Below, piece by piece: positions 25,426 through 34,947 of a stretch of DNA of 64,000 nucleotides. Location of the stretch: assembly GCA_035650475.1 (NCBI GenBank), contig DASRHP010000009.1, forward strand, positions 362,545-426,544, written 5' to 3'. Under the pieces are notes generated by a model. It had not been told where the DNA came from. It did not search any database and was given only the letters and a program-made list of their open reading frames with translations. How positions within the stretch are numbered: position 1 is the first letter of the stretch; each line of letters opens with the position of its first letter. The DNA comes from Candidatus Binataceae bacterium. Its GTDB lineage: Bacteria; Desulfobacterota; Binatia; Binatales; Binataceae. The translations under genes and the position numbers were made by a program.

Positions 25426-26766
25426 TCAAGCTGCATAAGAACCGCTGGGCGCTTCTGCCCGCGCCTCGTCCTCGGCGAACAGCGCTTCGACGAACTCACG
25501 CGGATCAAACGCCCGCAAATCTTCGATATTTTCCCCCAGCCCGACGAAGCGCACCGGGAGCTTGAGCTGCTCGGCAATCGCGACCACGACGCCGCCCTTC
25601 GCCGTGCTGTCGAGCTTCGCCAGGATTACGCCCGTCAGCGGTACCGCCTCACCGAAGAGCTTCGCCTGGCTGAGCGCGTTCTGGCCGGTGGTGGCGTCGA
25701 GCACAAGCCAACACTCGTGTGGTGCGCCGGCGAGTTCGCGTCCGACGACGCGCGAAATTTTCTTCAGCTCCTCCATCAGGTTGACCTTGGTCTGGAGCCG
25801 GCCGGCGGTGTCGATGATCACCGTCGAGGTATCGCGCGCAACTGCCGCCTTGACCGCGTCGAAGGCCACCGCCGCCGGATCGGAGCCCTGCTTCTGCTTG
25901 ATGAGATCGACGCCGACCCGCCCGCACCAGACTTCGAGCTGCTCGATCGCCGCCGCGCGAAAGGTGTCGGCCGCTGCGACAATCACCGCGCCACGCTCGG
26001 CTTTCATCCGCGCCGCCAGCTTTGCCACCGTCGTGGTCTTGCCCACTCCGTTGACACCGGCGAGCATGATCACGAAGGGGCCCTCGGCCGGGACGTTCAT
26101 CGGACGCTCGGTCGCCGCCAGCATCCGCGCGATCTCGTCCTTGAGCGCGTCGCGGATAGCGCCGGACCGGCTGCCGTCCTTGACGCGGGCGCGTACGGCC
26201 TCGACAAGCTTAAGGCTGGCATTGACGCCGACGTCGGCGGCGATCAGCGCCTCTTCGAGGCCCTCGCAGATTTCGTCGAGTCGCGCGCTGCCGGAGATCG
26301 CCGCGCGGATACGTGCAAGAAGATTCTCGCGCGTGCGCCGCAGCCCAAGCCCGATCCTTGCCGGCGCTTTCTCCCCAGGCGGAGGGAACGGAGGGGCACA
26401 GGGAGCAGCGGCGGTTTCGGCCGTCGCTGCTTCGGACCGCTCGGCAGCAGAAGGGGGCCCGGCGGCAGGGGGCGGAGCTTCGACGCGCGACGGCGGTGTC
26501 GGAGCGCGCGCGGCCCGCGCTTCGGTTTCTTCAAACTTCGGACGTTCCCGCGCGGGCGGCGGAGCGGCAAGCGGCGGCGCGGCCTCCTCGGCGGGCGCCG
26601 CGACCGGCGCGGCTTTCTCCGGAGCAGTCACTGGCGCGGCAGCCGGAACCGCCGCGCGTTCGGGAGAGGCGACGCGGCGCCGCTTGCGCGCGCTGAACTC
26701 GATGAGCGTCGCGACGATCAGCAGGACGGCCTGGAGTGCCGCCGCTTCCAGCGCGAGGCGAACCAT
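25426..26766 (-). CDS. ftsY: Signal recognition particle receptor FtsY
   Basis: SRP receptor GTPase of 446 residues, targeting ribosomes to the membrane translocon. The N-terminus has a hydrophobic helix (LALEAAALQAVLLIVATLI) and a long Ala/Pro/Glu-rich linker (about 30-140). The NG domain follows: four-helix N domain (ICEGLEEALIAADVGV), G1 GVNGVGKTTT, DTFRAAAIEQLEVW, G3 DTAGRLQ and G4-type AKLDSTAKGG. ATG 26766 is used; a GTG at 26775 is also open. The 217 bases to smc hold no visible gene. Confidence 0.94.
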   Translation of the reverse strand: MVRLALEAAALQAVLLIVATLIEFSARKRRRVASPERAAVPAAAPVTAPEKAAPVAAPAEEAAPPLAAPPPARERPKFEETEARAARAPTPPSRVEAPPPAAGPPSAAERSEAATAETAAAPCAPPFPPPGEKAPARIGLGLRRTRENLLARIRAAISGSARLDEICEGLEEALIAADVGVNASLKLVEAVRARVKDGSRSGAIRDALKDEIARMLAATERPMNVPAEGPFVIMLAGVNGVGKTTTVAKLAARMKAERGAVIVAAADTFRAAAIEQLEVWCGRVGVDLIKQKQGSDPAAVAFDAVKAAVARDTSTVIIDTAGRLQTKVNLMEELKKISRVVGRELAGAPHECWLVLDATTGQNALSQAKLFGEAVPLTGVILAKLDSTAKGGVVVAIAEQLKLPVRFVGLGENIEDLRAFDPREFVEALFAEDEARAEAPSGSYAA

Positions 26767-26983
26767 CAATGACACCGGGACCGAGACCTCGACGATCTAT
26801 TGCGGCGCGCGGCGCGCACGCCGACACGCGCCCCGCCCGAGTTCGTGGGGTACGCGCGAGCAGTGGATGCGCCGGATGCCTGCAACACAATAACAGGCTC
26901 GTGCCACAACCGAAACCGAGGCGCACCGGTCGCGCCGCTTGGATCGGGCCAGGCGCCCGCGAGGCGCCGTGCACGGAGCCCTG

Positions 26984-29900
26984 CTACGCCGCGCGCGGAA
27001 TCTCGAGCGAGATCAACCGCGAGACGCCCGGCCGTTCCATCGTCACACCATGAATGTGGTCGGCGCGCTGCATGGTGCGCTGGTTGTGCGTGATCACGAT
27101 GAACTGCGAGCGCTGCTTGAGCTCGCCGATCAGGCTGGTGAAGGCGGCTAGGCTGAACTCGTCGAGCGGCGCGTCCACCTCGTCCATCACGCAAAACGGG
27201 CTCGGATTGAGCAGGAAGAGCGAGAAGATGAGCGCCATCGCGCACAGCGCCTTCTCGCCGCCTGAAAGCAGGCCGATCTCCTTGACCTTCTTGCCCGGCG
27301 GCTGAACCAGGATGTTGACACCCGCCTCCAGCACGTCGTCGGCGGGCATCAGCTCGAGCCGGCCCTTGCCGCCGCGCAAAAGCTTGGGGAAGAGCTCGGC
27401 AAAGTTGCGCGCCGCGCCCTCGAAGGTTTCATTGAAGCGCCGGCGCGCCTCGCGGTTGAGTTTCTGGATCGTTTGGCTAAGGTCTTTGAGCGCGGCTTCG
27501 AGGTCGGCGCGCTCGCTATTGAGCACCGCGGCGCGCTCCTCCAGTTCTTTGACCTCGCTTTCGGCCGCGAGATTGACCTCGCCGAGCCGCTCGGCCTTGG
27601 CGCGCAGCTCGACCAGGCGCGCCTCGTCGGCGGCGACGTCGCGCGCCGCGAGCGCGGCCGTGAGGTCGCTCTCGACCTCGGCGAAGGCGATCTGGAATTT
27701 CTCGGCGAAGGTGCGCTCCAGCTCCTCGGCCAGCGTGCGCGCCCGTTCGCATCCGAGCGCGCATTCCATCGCCTCGCGCTCAAGCGCCGCGCCGCGCTCA
27801 CGCGCCTGGGCAAGCTCGGTTCGGCGCTCGGCCAGCGCCGCCGCCGCGGCTTCGCACGCCGCGCGCATCGCGGCGGTCTCCGCTGCGAGCTCAGCCTCGC
27901 GCGCCGCGGAGGCCCGGTCCTGTTCGTCAATCTGCTCGACTTCGCGGGCGAGTTCGCCGCGCTCGGCGCCCAGGCGCTCGAGCGCGGCGCGGTCCTTGGC
28001 GATCTGCGCCTCATGCTCGTCGGCAAGGCGGCGCAGATGGCCGAGCTCCTGTTCGATTGCACGCAGATGGGTGCGGCGGGCCTCGACGCGCCCGGCCGCT
28101 TCGAGCATCGCCGCCGCCGCCCGCTCGGCGCGATGCTTGTGCTCGGCGAGGCCGGTGCGCAGGGCGCCGAGGCGCTCGCGGCCCGCGGCTTCCGCGTGGG
28201 CAAGCTCCTCCAGCCGCGCGTTGCACTCGGTCATCAGGCGCGCGATTTCGTCGAGTCGCGCGCGCGCCTGCTCGTGCTGGCTGCGCGCGGCGGCGGACTC
28301 GGCTTGCGCGCGCTCGATAGCGTTCTGCCGCTCGCCAATCGCGCGCTCAGCCTGCGTGAGGCCCGCGTGCGCCGCGCCCAGCTCGCGCTGGGCCACCTCC
28401 AGTTCTGCGTGCGCAGCGTCGAGGTCGGCGCGCAGCCGGGCGGCGTCGGCCTCGGTCTGCTCGACCCGCGCGGCCGCCTCCTCCAGCGCGTGCGCATCGA
28501 GCGGCTCGTCGTCCGCGCCGGCGCCGTCAGGCAACCCCACGCTGCCGCCGGCGATCATGCGCCCGGGCCATACGAGGTCGCCCTCGCGGGTGACGAAAAG
28601 GGTGCCGTGGCCGTTGAGGTTGGATGCCGCGAGGGCGGCGCGGAGATCGTCGGCGACGATCACGTGGCCGAGCATCGCTTCGGCGGCGGGTCTGAAGCGC
28701 GGCTCGACTTCCAGCATGTCGAGGAGGCGGCCTGCGATTCCTGGGGCCTCGATCGCCGGATGAGAATCGACGGGGCCGGGGTCGGGGATGAAGCTGAGGC
28801 GGCCCGCACGGTTCTCCTTGAGAATTTCGATCGCGCGTAGCGCGAGATGGGGCGAATCGACGATCACCGCCTCGGCCTGCTCGCCGAGCACCGCGCCCAG
28901 GGCGTGGCGCAGCGCGGCGGGCGCGCGCAGAACCTCGGAGAGCATCGCCGGGCGTTCGGCGGGGCCGTCGCCGTTGAGCGATTCGAGCACGACACGCAGG
29001 CGCTCGGCAGCGGCCCCGCTGCCGGCGCGCGCGGCGAGCCGCTCCGCGCGGGCGCGGGCGACGCCCAGCGCCTCGCGCAAGAGCGCGAGGCGCGCAGCGC
29101 TGGCGTCGAGTGCGGTGCGGGCGGCGTTTTCGCGCGCGCGGGCCGCGCGCTCGCGCTCCTCGGCCCGCTCAAGCTCGCTGCGGCGTGCGGCGAGCTCGCC
29201 GCCCGCCGTGCCGAGCGCGTCATGGGCGGCACCGACCGCGGCTTCCAGCGCCGGCATCCGCGCCTCGGCGAGGCCCAGGCGCTCGGCGAGTTCGGCGCGC
29301 TCGCCACCGAGCGCGCCGAGCCGCCCGCGCAGCGCGGCCGCCTCGCGCATCTGCTCGGCGACCTCATCGCGCGCCTCCTCGGCCGTCCTTTCGGCCTCGC
29401 GCAGCGCGGCCGCGGCGGCCTCATGCAGCACGCGCAGCTCGGCGAGCGTAGCCTCGCCGCCGTCGTCGGCATTGCGCTCGCGGGCAAGGCGCGCGCCGGC
29501 CTCGGCGCGCGCCGCACGCGCGGCGGTCGCCTTCGTCTGGAGTTCGTCCAGGCGCGCGGCGAGCTCGGGCGCAGCGGCCTCGGCCGCGCGCAGACGCCGT
29601 TCGAGGAAAGCGCGCGTATGGCCACGCTGGGCGATCGCCGCACGCAGGTTGTCGAGCTCGTTGCTCAGAGCGGCGAGGCGATCGCGGTGCGCCGCGAGCG
29701 CGACGGCGTCGGCATCGGTTTGCGATTGAAGCCCGGCGAGGGCGGCGCTCAACTCCCCGCGCTGCGCCTCGAGCGCGGCGGCGCGCGCGCGATGGTGTTC
29801 CAGGCGCGCGCGCTCTTCGAGCAGGCGGTGCGCGGCGCTGAGCCGCTCGAGTTCGTCCAGTTCCTGGCGGATTGCCTTGTAGGCCTCGGCCTTGCGTGCC

Positions 29901-30535
29901 TGACGGCGAGCAAAGGCCAGTTGGCGCTCGATCTCCCCGAGCACATCGTCAACGCGAGCAAGGTTCTCGCGTACGCGCTCCAGTTTGCGCTCGCTCATCT
30001 CGCGCCGGCCCTTGAAGAGTGACAGCCCGGCAGCTTCCTCGACCAGGCCGCGCAGTTCCGTGGGCTTGGCCTGGATGATCTCCTCGATCCGTCCCTGCTC
30101 GATTAAGGCGTAGCCGCGGCTATGGATCTGCGCGGCCATGAAAAATTCGGTGATGTCTTTGAGGCGGCAAGGAATGCGGTTGAGCAGATATTCGGACTCG
30201 CCCGAGCGGTAGACGCGGCGCGTGACGCAAACCTCGCTCAGCCCCGCGTAAGGCTCAGGCAACGGCGAACCCTCTTCGGCTTCGAGCAGCAGCGACACCT
30301 CGGCCATCCCGGCCGCCGGGTTGCTGTCGTTGCCGGCGTAGATCAGGTCTTCGGCGCTCTTGCCGCGCAGGCGGGTGGGCGCCTGTTCGCCGAGCACCCA
30401 ACGTATAGCGTCCACGACATTGGACTTGCCGCATCCATTGGGTCCGACGACCGCCGTAATTCCGGGAGTGAAGCCGATTGTCGTCGGCTCCAAGAACGAT
30501 TTGAAGCCGACTAGGTCAAGGCTTTTGAGCCGCAT
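26984..30535 (-). CDS. smc: Chromosome segregation protein SMC
   Basis: ATPase of the bacterial condensin, 1183 residues. N-terminal ABC half with Walker A VGPNGCGKSNVVDAI (near residue 32) and GQIEEII-like loop (ALIEQGRIEEIIQAKP). Long Ala/Glu/Arg-rich coiled coil to about 490. Hinge of about 500-650 (LGAVLGEQAEAVIVD). Return coiled coil. C-terminal half with signature LLSGGEKALCAMALI and Walker B CVMDEVDAPLDE. Start ATG 30535 has GGAGG 11 bases upstream; a GTG at 30553 is open too. ScpA and ScpB are not nearby. The very high GC makes the opposite strand open over long stretches. Confidence 0.96.
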   Translation of the reverse strand: MRLKSLDLVGFKSFLEPTTIGFTPGITAVVGPNGCGKSNVVDAIRWVLGEQAPTRLRGKSAEDLIYAGNDSNPAAGMAEVSLLLEAEEGSPLPEPYAGLSEVCVTRRVYRSGESEYLLNRIPCRLKDITEFFMAAQIHSRGYALIEQGRIEEIIQAKPTELRGLVEEAAGLSLFKGRREMSERKLERVRENLARVDDVLGEIERQLAFARRQARKAEAYKAIRQELDELERLSAAHRLLEERARLEHHRARAAALEAQRGELSAALAGLQSQTDADAVALAAHRDRLAALSNELDNLRAAIAQRGHTRAFLERRLRAAEAAAPELAARLDELQTKATAARAARAEAGARLARERNADDGGEATLAELRVLHEAAAAALREAERTAEEARDEVAEQMREAAALRGRLGALGGERAELAERLGLAEARMPALEAAVGAAHDALGTAGGELAARRSELERAEERERAARARENAARTALDASAARLALLREALGVARARAERLAARAGSGAAAERLRVVLESLNGDGPAERPAMLSEVLRAPAALRHALGAVLGEQAEAVIVDSPHLALRAIEILKENRAGRLSFIPDPGPVDSHPAIEAPGIAGRLLDMLEVEPRFRPAAEAMLGHVIVADDLRAALAASNLNGHGTLFVTREGDLVWPGRMIAGGSVGLPDGAGADDEPLDAHALEEAAARVEQTEADAARLRADLDAAHAELEVAQRELGAAHAGLTQAERAIGERQNAIERAQAESAAARSQHEQARARLDEIARLMTECNARLEELAHAEAAGRERLGALRTGLAEHKHRAERAAAAMLEAAGRVEARRTHLRAIEQELGHLRRLADEHEAQIAKDRAALERLGAERGELAREVEQIDEQDRASAAREAELAAETAAMRAACEAAAAALAERRTELAQARERGAALEREAMECALGCERARTLAEELERTFAEKFQIAFAEVESDLTAALAARDVAADEARLVELRAKAERLGEVNLAAESEVKELEERAAVLNSERADLEAALKDLSQTIQKLNREARRRFNETFEGAARNFAELFPKLLRGGKGRLELMPADDVLEAGVNILVQPPGKKVKEIGLLSGGEKALCAMALIFSLFLLNPSPFCVMDEVDAPLDEFSLAAFTSLIGELKQRSQFIVITHNQRTMQRADHIHGVTMERPGVSRLISLEIPRAA

Positions 30536-30675
30536 ACCGCCATCGTCCTCCACCTCACCACATCATCAAGGCGAGCTTAACCCAAAGCGCGCGGGCGGGG
30601 AACCATGCGCTCGCCGATCTATCCCCGCAACTCGCCGACGCGCTGTGGATTGTTGAAAACCGCGTCAGGGCGCGG

Positions 30676-31320
30676 TTATTCCTGCAATTCAGTGTTCCAG
30701 TAGGCGCTATCCACCGCAGTCAGGTAGGGCATCCATTCCCGGTAGCGACGCAGGCTGAACATCTCGCTGCTGAAGGGCGTCCATTGTGGCCGCTGCGGCT
30801 TGCGGATGAGTGCCATCCCGGCCTCTTCGGGTGTACGGCCGCCCTTGCGCCGGTTGCAGATATGGCAGGAACAAACGATGTTCTCCCAGGTCGAAAGCCC
30901 TCCGCGCGATCGTGGCTTCACGTGGTCAAGATTAAGCTCGGTGCGCGGAAAACGCCGACCGCAGTACTGGCAGGTGTTGCCGTCGCGAGCGAAGATGTTA
31001 AAGCGCGAGAAGCGCACGTGACGGCGCGGCACCCGCTCGTAGGCCGTCAGCAGCAGCACCCGCGGGACGCGGATAAAGCCGCCGACAATGCCCAGCCGCT
31101 CGTGATGGAGCTCGATCGCGAGATCGCGCCAGCTCTCGAAGTCGAACGTGCGGTACTGTTCGTCCACCGCACGCGCCACCCCCTGGTAAAGCAGGGCGAA
31201 GGCGCGCTTGACCGAGGTGACATGGACGGGCAGGTAGGATCGGTTAAGGACGAGAACCTTGCTGTTGAGCAAGGTGATTCCCGAGCTCGGCAACCCCGCG
31301 CTTTGGACGGCGGCAGCCAT
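30676..31320 (-). CDS. HNH endonuclease family protein
   Basis: A 214-residue protein with the HNH nuclease core: CQYCGRRFPRTELNLDHVKPRSRGG, in parts as CQYCG, LNLDHVKPRSRGG, then NIVCSCHICNRRKGGRTP. The two CxxC pairs bind zinc. The N-terminal part, LLNSKVLVLNRSYLPVHV, is common to a widespread chromosomal HNH group not tied to restriction, whose job is unknown. It is unlinked to any methylase or phage gene here. ATG 31320 is followed upstream by further open codons but has the more natural start. Confidence 0.85.
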   Translation of the reverse strand: MAAAVQSAGLPSSGITLLNSKVLVLNRSYLPVHVTSVKRAFALLYQGVARAVDEQYRTFDFESWRDLAIELHHERLGIVGGFIRVPRVLLLTAYERVPRRHVRFSRFNIFARDGNTCQYCGRRFPRTELNLDHVKPRSRGGLSTWENIVCSCHICNRRKGGRTPEEAGMALIRKPQRPQWTPFSSEMFSLRRYREWMPYLTAVDSAYWNTELQE

Positions 31321-31586
31321 TAGGCACAACGACTATCGGCAGCGGGTGGGTATGTCAAGGTTAGCGGCCGCGGACAAACTGCGTTTTCCCCAGCGCGACA
31401 GCGCCTTGCGCACTTTGCGGCCCGCCCGTATGATTCGTCTCAAACAAGATGGGTGGAAGGGGCAGCGACACAATCACGACCGCGCACGAGCCGCCCGGCG
31501 GCTGTCTCCGCCACCCCGGCGCTTTACACGCCGCACGTCGGCGCCTGGCTTGAGCGCCCCCTTCATCCGCGGCCCACGGTCCACTC

Positions 31587-33356
31587 GTGAAACGTGAAAT
31601 CGTCATCAACGCGAGCGCGCTCGAAGTGCGCGTGGCGGTGCTTGAGGATGGCGCGCTGACGGAATTGTTCCTCGAGCGCGGGCCGCGCCGCGGGCTCGCT
31701 GGCAACATCTACAAAGGCAAAGTCACCCGCGTCCTGCCCGGGATGCAGGCGGCGTTCGTCGATATCGGCTTGGAAAAGGCCGGCTTCCTCCATGTCTCCG
31801 ATTTTTATGACACCGCGGGCTCGATGGCCGCGGTGATCGGTGAGGAGGAGGTCGAAACCGAGCCCGTGCGCGAAACCCACGGCGCCGCGCCCGACAGCGA
31901 ACGCGCCGAGGCCCATGCGCCGGGCGATGAGCCGTTCGACTCCGAAATCGCCGCCTCGGCGTCGGGCGACCCGCTTTCGCCCGACGATCTGCCCCACGAC
32001 GTAGCGGGTGCCGGCGAGGCAGCGCCGGCGGGCGAAGGCGGACAGCGCGGCGGGCGGCGGCGCGGCAGGCGGCGCGGACGGCGCCGGCGCGGCGGGGGGC
32101 GCGCGCATGCGCAGGTCCATGCGCGGATTCAGCACAAGGCGCTGCCGATCGAGCAGCAGCTACGCCGTAATCAGGAGATCATCGTTCAGATCGCCAAAGA
32201 GCCGATGGGGACCAAGGGGGCGCGGCTGACCTCGGCGGTCTCGATTCCGGGCCGCCACTTGGTTTATATGCCGACCAGCAATCATATCGGCGTCTCGCGC
32301 CGCATCGCCAGCGCCGAGGAACGCGCGCGCCTGCGCAGCGCGGTGACCGAACTCGGCCCCGTGCAGGGCGGCTTTATCGTGCGCACCGCCTGCGAGGGCG
32401 TCAGCAAGCGCGAGATCCAGCGCGACGCCAACTTCCTCACCCGTCTGTGGGCATCGATCCTGCGCAAGGCGGAGACCAGCCCGCCGGCGTCGATCCTCTA
32501 CAGCGACCTCGACGTTGCCCTGCGCACGGTGCGCGATCATTTCTCCAGCGACGTCGAGCGCCTGTGGTGCGACGACCCGGAAACCTACGAGCGCATCGTG
32601 CAGTTCGTTCAGCAGTACCTGCCGCGCCTGCGCTCGCGGGTCGCGCTTTACCAGGGCGCGGAGCCGATCTTCGATCACTTCCGGATTGAGGAGCAGATCG
32701 AACGCGCGCTCGACCGCAAGGTATGGCTGAAGTCGGGCGGCTACCTGGTTTTCGACCAGGCCGAGGCGCTCACCGCGATCGACGTCAACACCGGGCGCTT
32801 CGTCGGCAAGACCAGCCAGGACGAAACCGTGCTGCGGACCAATCTCGAAGCGGTCGAAGAGGTGGTCAAACAGCTGCGCCTGCGCAACATCGGCGGCATC
32901 ATCATCGTCGACTTCATCGACATGTCGCGCGAGGCTGACCGCAAGAAGGTCAGCGACGCGTTGCGCGAGGCACTGCGCCGCGACAAGGCGCGCACCTCGG
33001 CGCTCAAGATCTCCGAGCTCGGCCTGGTCCAGATGACCCGCAAGCGCACGCGCGAGAGCCTCGAAGAGCTGCTCACCGAGACCTGTCCGCGCTGCCACGG
33101 CCGACGCGTGGTCAAATCGGTGCCGACGCTCGCCGCCGAGGTCCTGCGCGCGATCCATCGCGAGGCCGGCCGCCGCCGCGGCGTCGATATGCTGGTGGTC
33201 AAGCTCAACCCCGACGTCGCGCGCTACCTCTACGACCACGGCGCGCGCGACCTCGAGACGCTCGAGCGCCGGCTGGGTTTCAAGATCGTGCTGCGCTCGA
33301 AGGAAGGGCTCGAGCCCGGCGCCTTCGAGATGTCGCAGGCGCCCGCCGCGGCGTGA
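31587..33356 (+). CDS. Ribonuclease E/G with Arg-rich insertion in the S1 domain
   Basis: Endoribonuclease of the RNase E/G family (589 residues), for rRNA maturation and mRNA decay. The S1 domain starts normally (NIYKGKVTRVLPGMQAAFVD) but is split by about 110 extra residues (77-185): an acidic, Pro/Ala-rich stretch, then a run of arginines and glycines (151-170) likely to bind RNA. Catalytic core: EALTAIDVNTGRFVG (metal-binding Asp), IIIVDFIDM and RKRTRESLEEL. Zinc-link: CPRCHG, with two cysteines in Rng/Rne style. The protein ends soon after, so there is no long RNase E scaffold. Start is GTG 31587. Confidence 0.93.
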   Translation: MKREIVINASALEVRVAVLEDGALTELFLERGPRRGLAGNIYKGKVTRVLPGMQAAFVDIGLEKAGFLHVSDFYDTAGSMAAVIGEEEVETEPVRETHGAAPDSERAEAHAPGDEPFDSEIAASASGDPLSPDDLPHDVAGAGEAAPAGEGGQRGGRRRGRRRGRRRRGGGRAHAQVHARIQHKALPIEQQLRRNQEIIVQIAKEPMGTKGARLTSAVSIPGRHLVYMPTSNHIGVSRRIASAEERARLRSAVTELGPVQGGFIVRTACEGVSKREIQRDANFLTRLWASILRKAETSPPASILYSDLDVALRTVRDHFSSDVERLWCDDPETYERIVQFVQQYLPRLRSRVALYQGAEPIFDHFRIEEQIERALDRKVWLKSGGYLVFDQAEALTAIDVNTGRFVGKTSQDETVLRTNLEAVEEVVKQLRLRNIGGIIIVDFIDMSREADRKKVSDALREALRRDKARTSALKISELGLVQMTRKRTRESLEELLTETCPRCHGRRVVKSVPTLAAEVLRAIHREAGRRRGVDMLVVKLNPDVARYLYDHGARDLETLERRLGFKIVLRSKEGLEPGAFEMSQAPAAA

Positions 33357-33601
33357 AGCCGGCGTCGGGCGCCGCAAGCCAAAGCCAAATAAAGCCGAAA
33401 CTTGGCGGCAGTAGTCGCCGATACAATCCATCGGCGTCCAATGGCTAGTCCATTCTGCATCAACTGAAATTTATTTCGAATTCCAACTGGATCGGTGCGC
33501 GCGCAACTGACTATAATGCGCGGCGCGCTCTGGGATTCGCGGCCCTAAAGGGGGGCGGTGCGGACGGGGCGACTATTCGAACGGTGGAGGAGGGCCGCGC
33601 G

Positions 33602-33793
33602 ATGAAGAGAGTGCTCTCGATTGTTATCGGGTTTTCGCTCTTGGTACTGTGTCTGGTGAGCGCGATCCGCGCGGACGCGCTGCTCAAGCGGGAAAAGGCG
33701 CTCAACGTGCCGCGCGCGCTCAACGCGGCGCCGCGCCATAAGTTGACAATTCCGCCGCTCGCCGCGGCCGTGTTCCGGGAGATTATTCGCTAG
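33602..33793 (+). CDS. Small membrane or exported protein, 63 residues
   Basis: MKRVLSIVIGFSLLVLCLVSAI is a basic start plus a hydrophobic helix (signal anchor or signal peptide). A basic soluble tail follows (LKREKALNVPRALNAAPRHK). GGAGG lies 12 bases upstream of ATG 33602; a GTG at 33584 is in frame. No family recognised. It stands between the RNase E/G gene and the convergent ParB-domain gene. The 245 bases before it hold nothing recognised. Confidence 0.5.
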   Translation: MKRVLSIVIGFSLLVLCLVSAIRADALLKREKALNVPRALNAAPRHKLTIPPLAAAVFREIIR

Positions 33794-33821
33794 AGGCGCA
33801 CGCAGCGTGCTCGCGCACTGA

Positions 33822-34748
33822 CTATTGATGCTCGACCGTCGCGGCGGCGACCAGTTGTGCCGCGCTTTGCACCTGGCCGAAGTGAATCCGGCCGAGGTCG
33901 AATTCCTCGAGCGCCTTGACCAGGCTGTTAAGCGCCGTGCGGCAGGCGGGCAGGTTTTTGCGCGCGCGAGTGAGCGGGTTACACCGCGCGACGATATAGT
34001 TCTTCAGATAGGGATGGGTCAGGCCGCGCTTTTGTGCGCGCGCGACCAGCGCGCCCAGCACCTCATCGGCATGCGCGACCTGCGCGGCGCGCTCCGCGCG
34101 TTCCTCCATCGCTTCGCGCATCGGCTTGGCCATGAAGTTGTCGACCCGGCTCAGCAGCGGCGCGTACACGCCGCCTGAGAAGCGCGGCGTCTTGTCATAG
34201 AGCAGACCGAGTGTGACGAAGTATGCGCGCTCGAACTCGAATGCATACTCTTTCTCCGCCGTGCGCGGCGCCGCCTCGAGCCGCGCGCGGTACATCCGGA
34301 TCACTTCGAGCGCCTTGTCCTTGAGGTTGTGCGCCTTCTCGGTATTGAGCGCGAGGATCTGGAAGGCGACGGCCGGCTCGGGGATCACGATTGCGGGGAT
34401 GGTTCTGGCGCCGAGCTTGGTCGCGGCGGCGCGGCGATGGTTGCCGTTGGGAGTCCAGTAGGCGCCGTCGTGGCGCACTACAACCACCGGCTCGGTGAAG
34501 CGGTCGAGCTTCTTCATAACCTCGCCCAGGCGCTTGATGTGGGCGGGCGAGAGGTCGCGCTGAAAGGGCGTTGGCTTGAGCATCGCGGCCGGGATCAGGG
34601 CAAAGAGCTGCCAGTGGTCTCCGATCGGCTCGCGATAGGCGGCGAGGGCGGCGCCGCCGTCGGCCTCGATCGCATTTGCCAATTCGTCGATCGCGGCGGG
34701 CCGCCTCGCACCGCGCGGAAAAGTGGCTATTTCCGAAGCCTCAGCCAT
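33822..34748 (-). CDS. ParB N-terminal-domain protein, not linked to parA
   Basis: A 308-residue protein with a ParB/sulfiredoxin-type CTPase-like domain (about residues 50-130): PFQRDLSPAHIKRLGEVMKKL, then VVVVRHDGAYWTPNGNHRRAAATKLG. The last motif corresponds to the GERRxRA loop of ParB. The rest is helical and basic (KEYAFEFERAYFVTLGLLYD, KNYIVARCNPLTRARKN), with no obvious helix-turn-helix. There is no ParA or gid/dna gene beside it, so it is probably not the chromosomal ParB. It may be a DNA- or nucleotide-binding relative. No clear ribosome-binding site is seen at the ATG. Confidence 0.72.
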   Translation of the reverse strand: MAEASEIATFPRGARRPAAIDELANAIEADGGAALAAYREPIGDHWQLFALIPAAMLKPTPFQRDLSPAHIKRLGEVMKKLDRFTEPVVVVRHDGAYWTPNGNHRRAAATKLGARTIPAIVIPEPAVAFQILALNTEKAHNLKDKALEVIRMYRARLEAAPRTAEKEYAFEFERAYFVTLGLLYDKTPRFSGGVYAPLLSRVDNFMAKPMREAMEERAERAAQVAHADEVLGALVARAQKRGLTHPYLKNYIVARCNPLTRARKNLPACRTALNSLVKALEEFDLGRIHFGQVQSAAQLVAAATVEHQ

Positions 34749-34947
34749 GGAATGAATACATCAGGTAATACCCCCGGCATCAAATCAGATTTCCATTGCC
34801 CTGGGTCGAAGAGGCCTGTGGGGGCGTCAGGCCGCTCGCTTTATCAGCGGCGCAGGGCTAGAGCCCGTGCCACCCGAGGGAATCGTTGTATTCGGCCAAG
34901 ACGCCGCGCGCGCGAGGATGACCAGCGCCCCGGGTCATGCGCAACCG

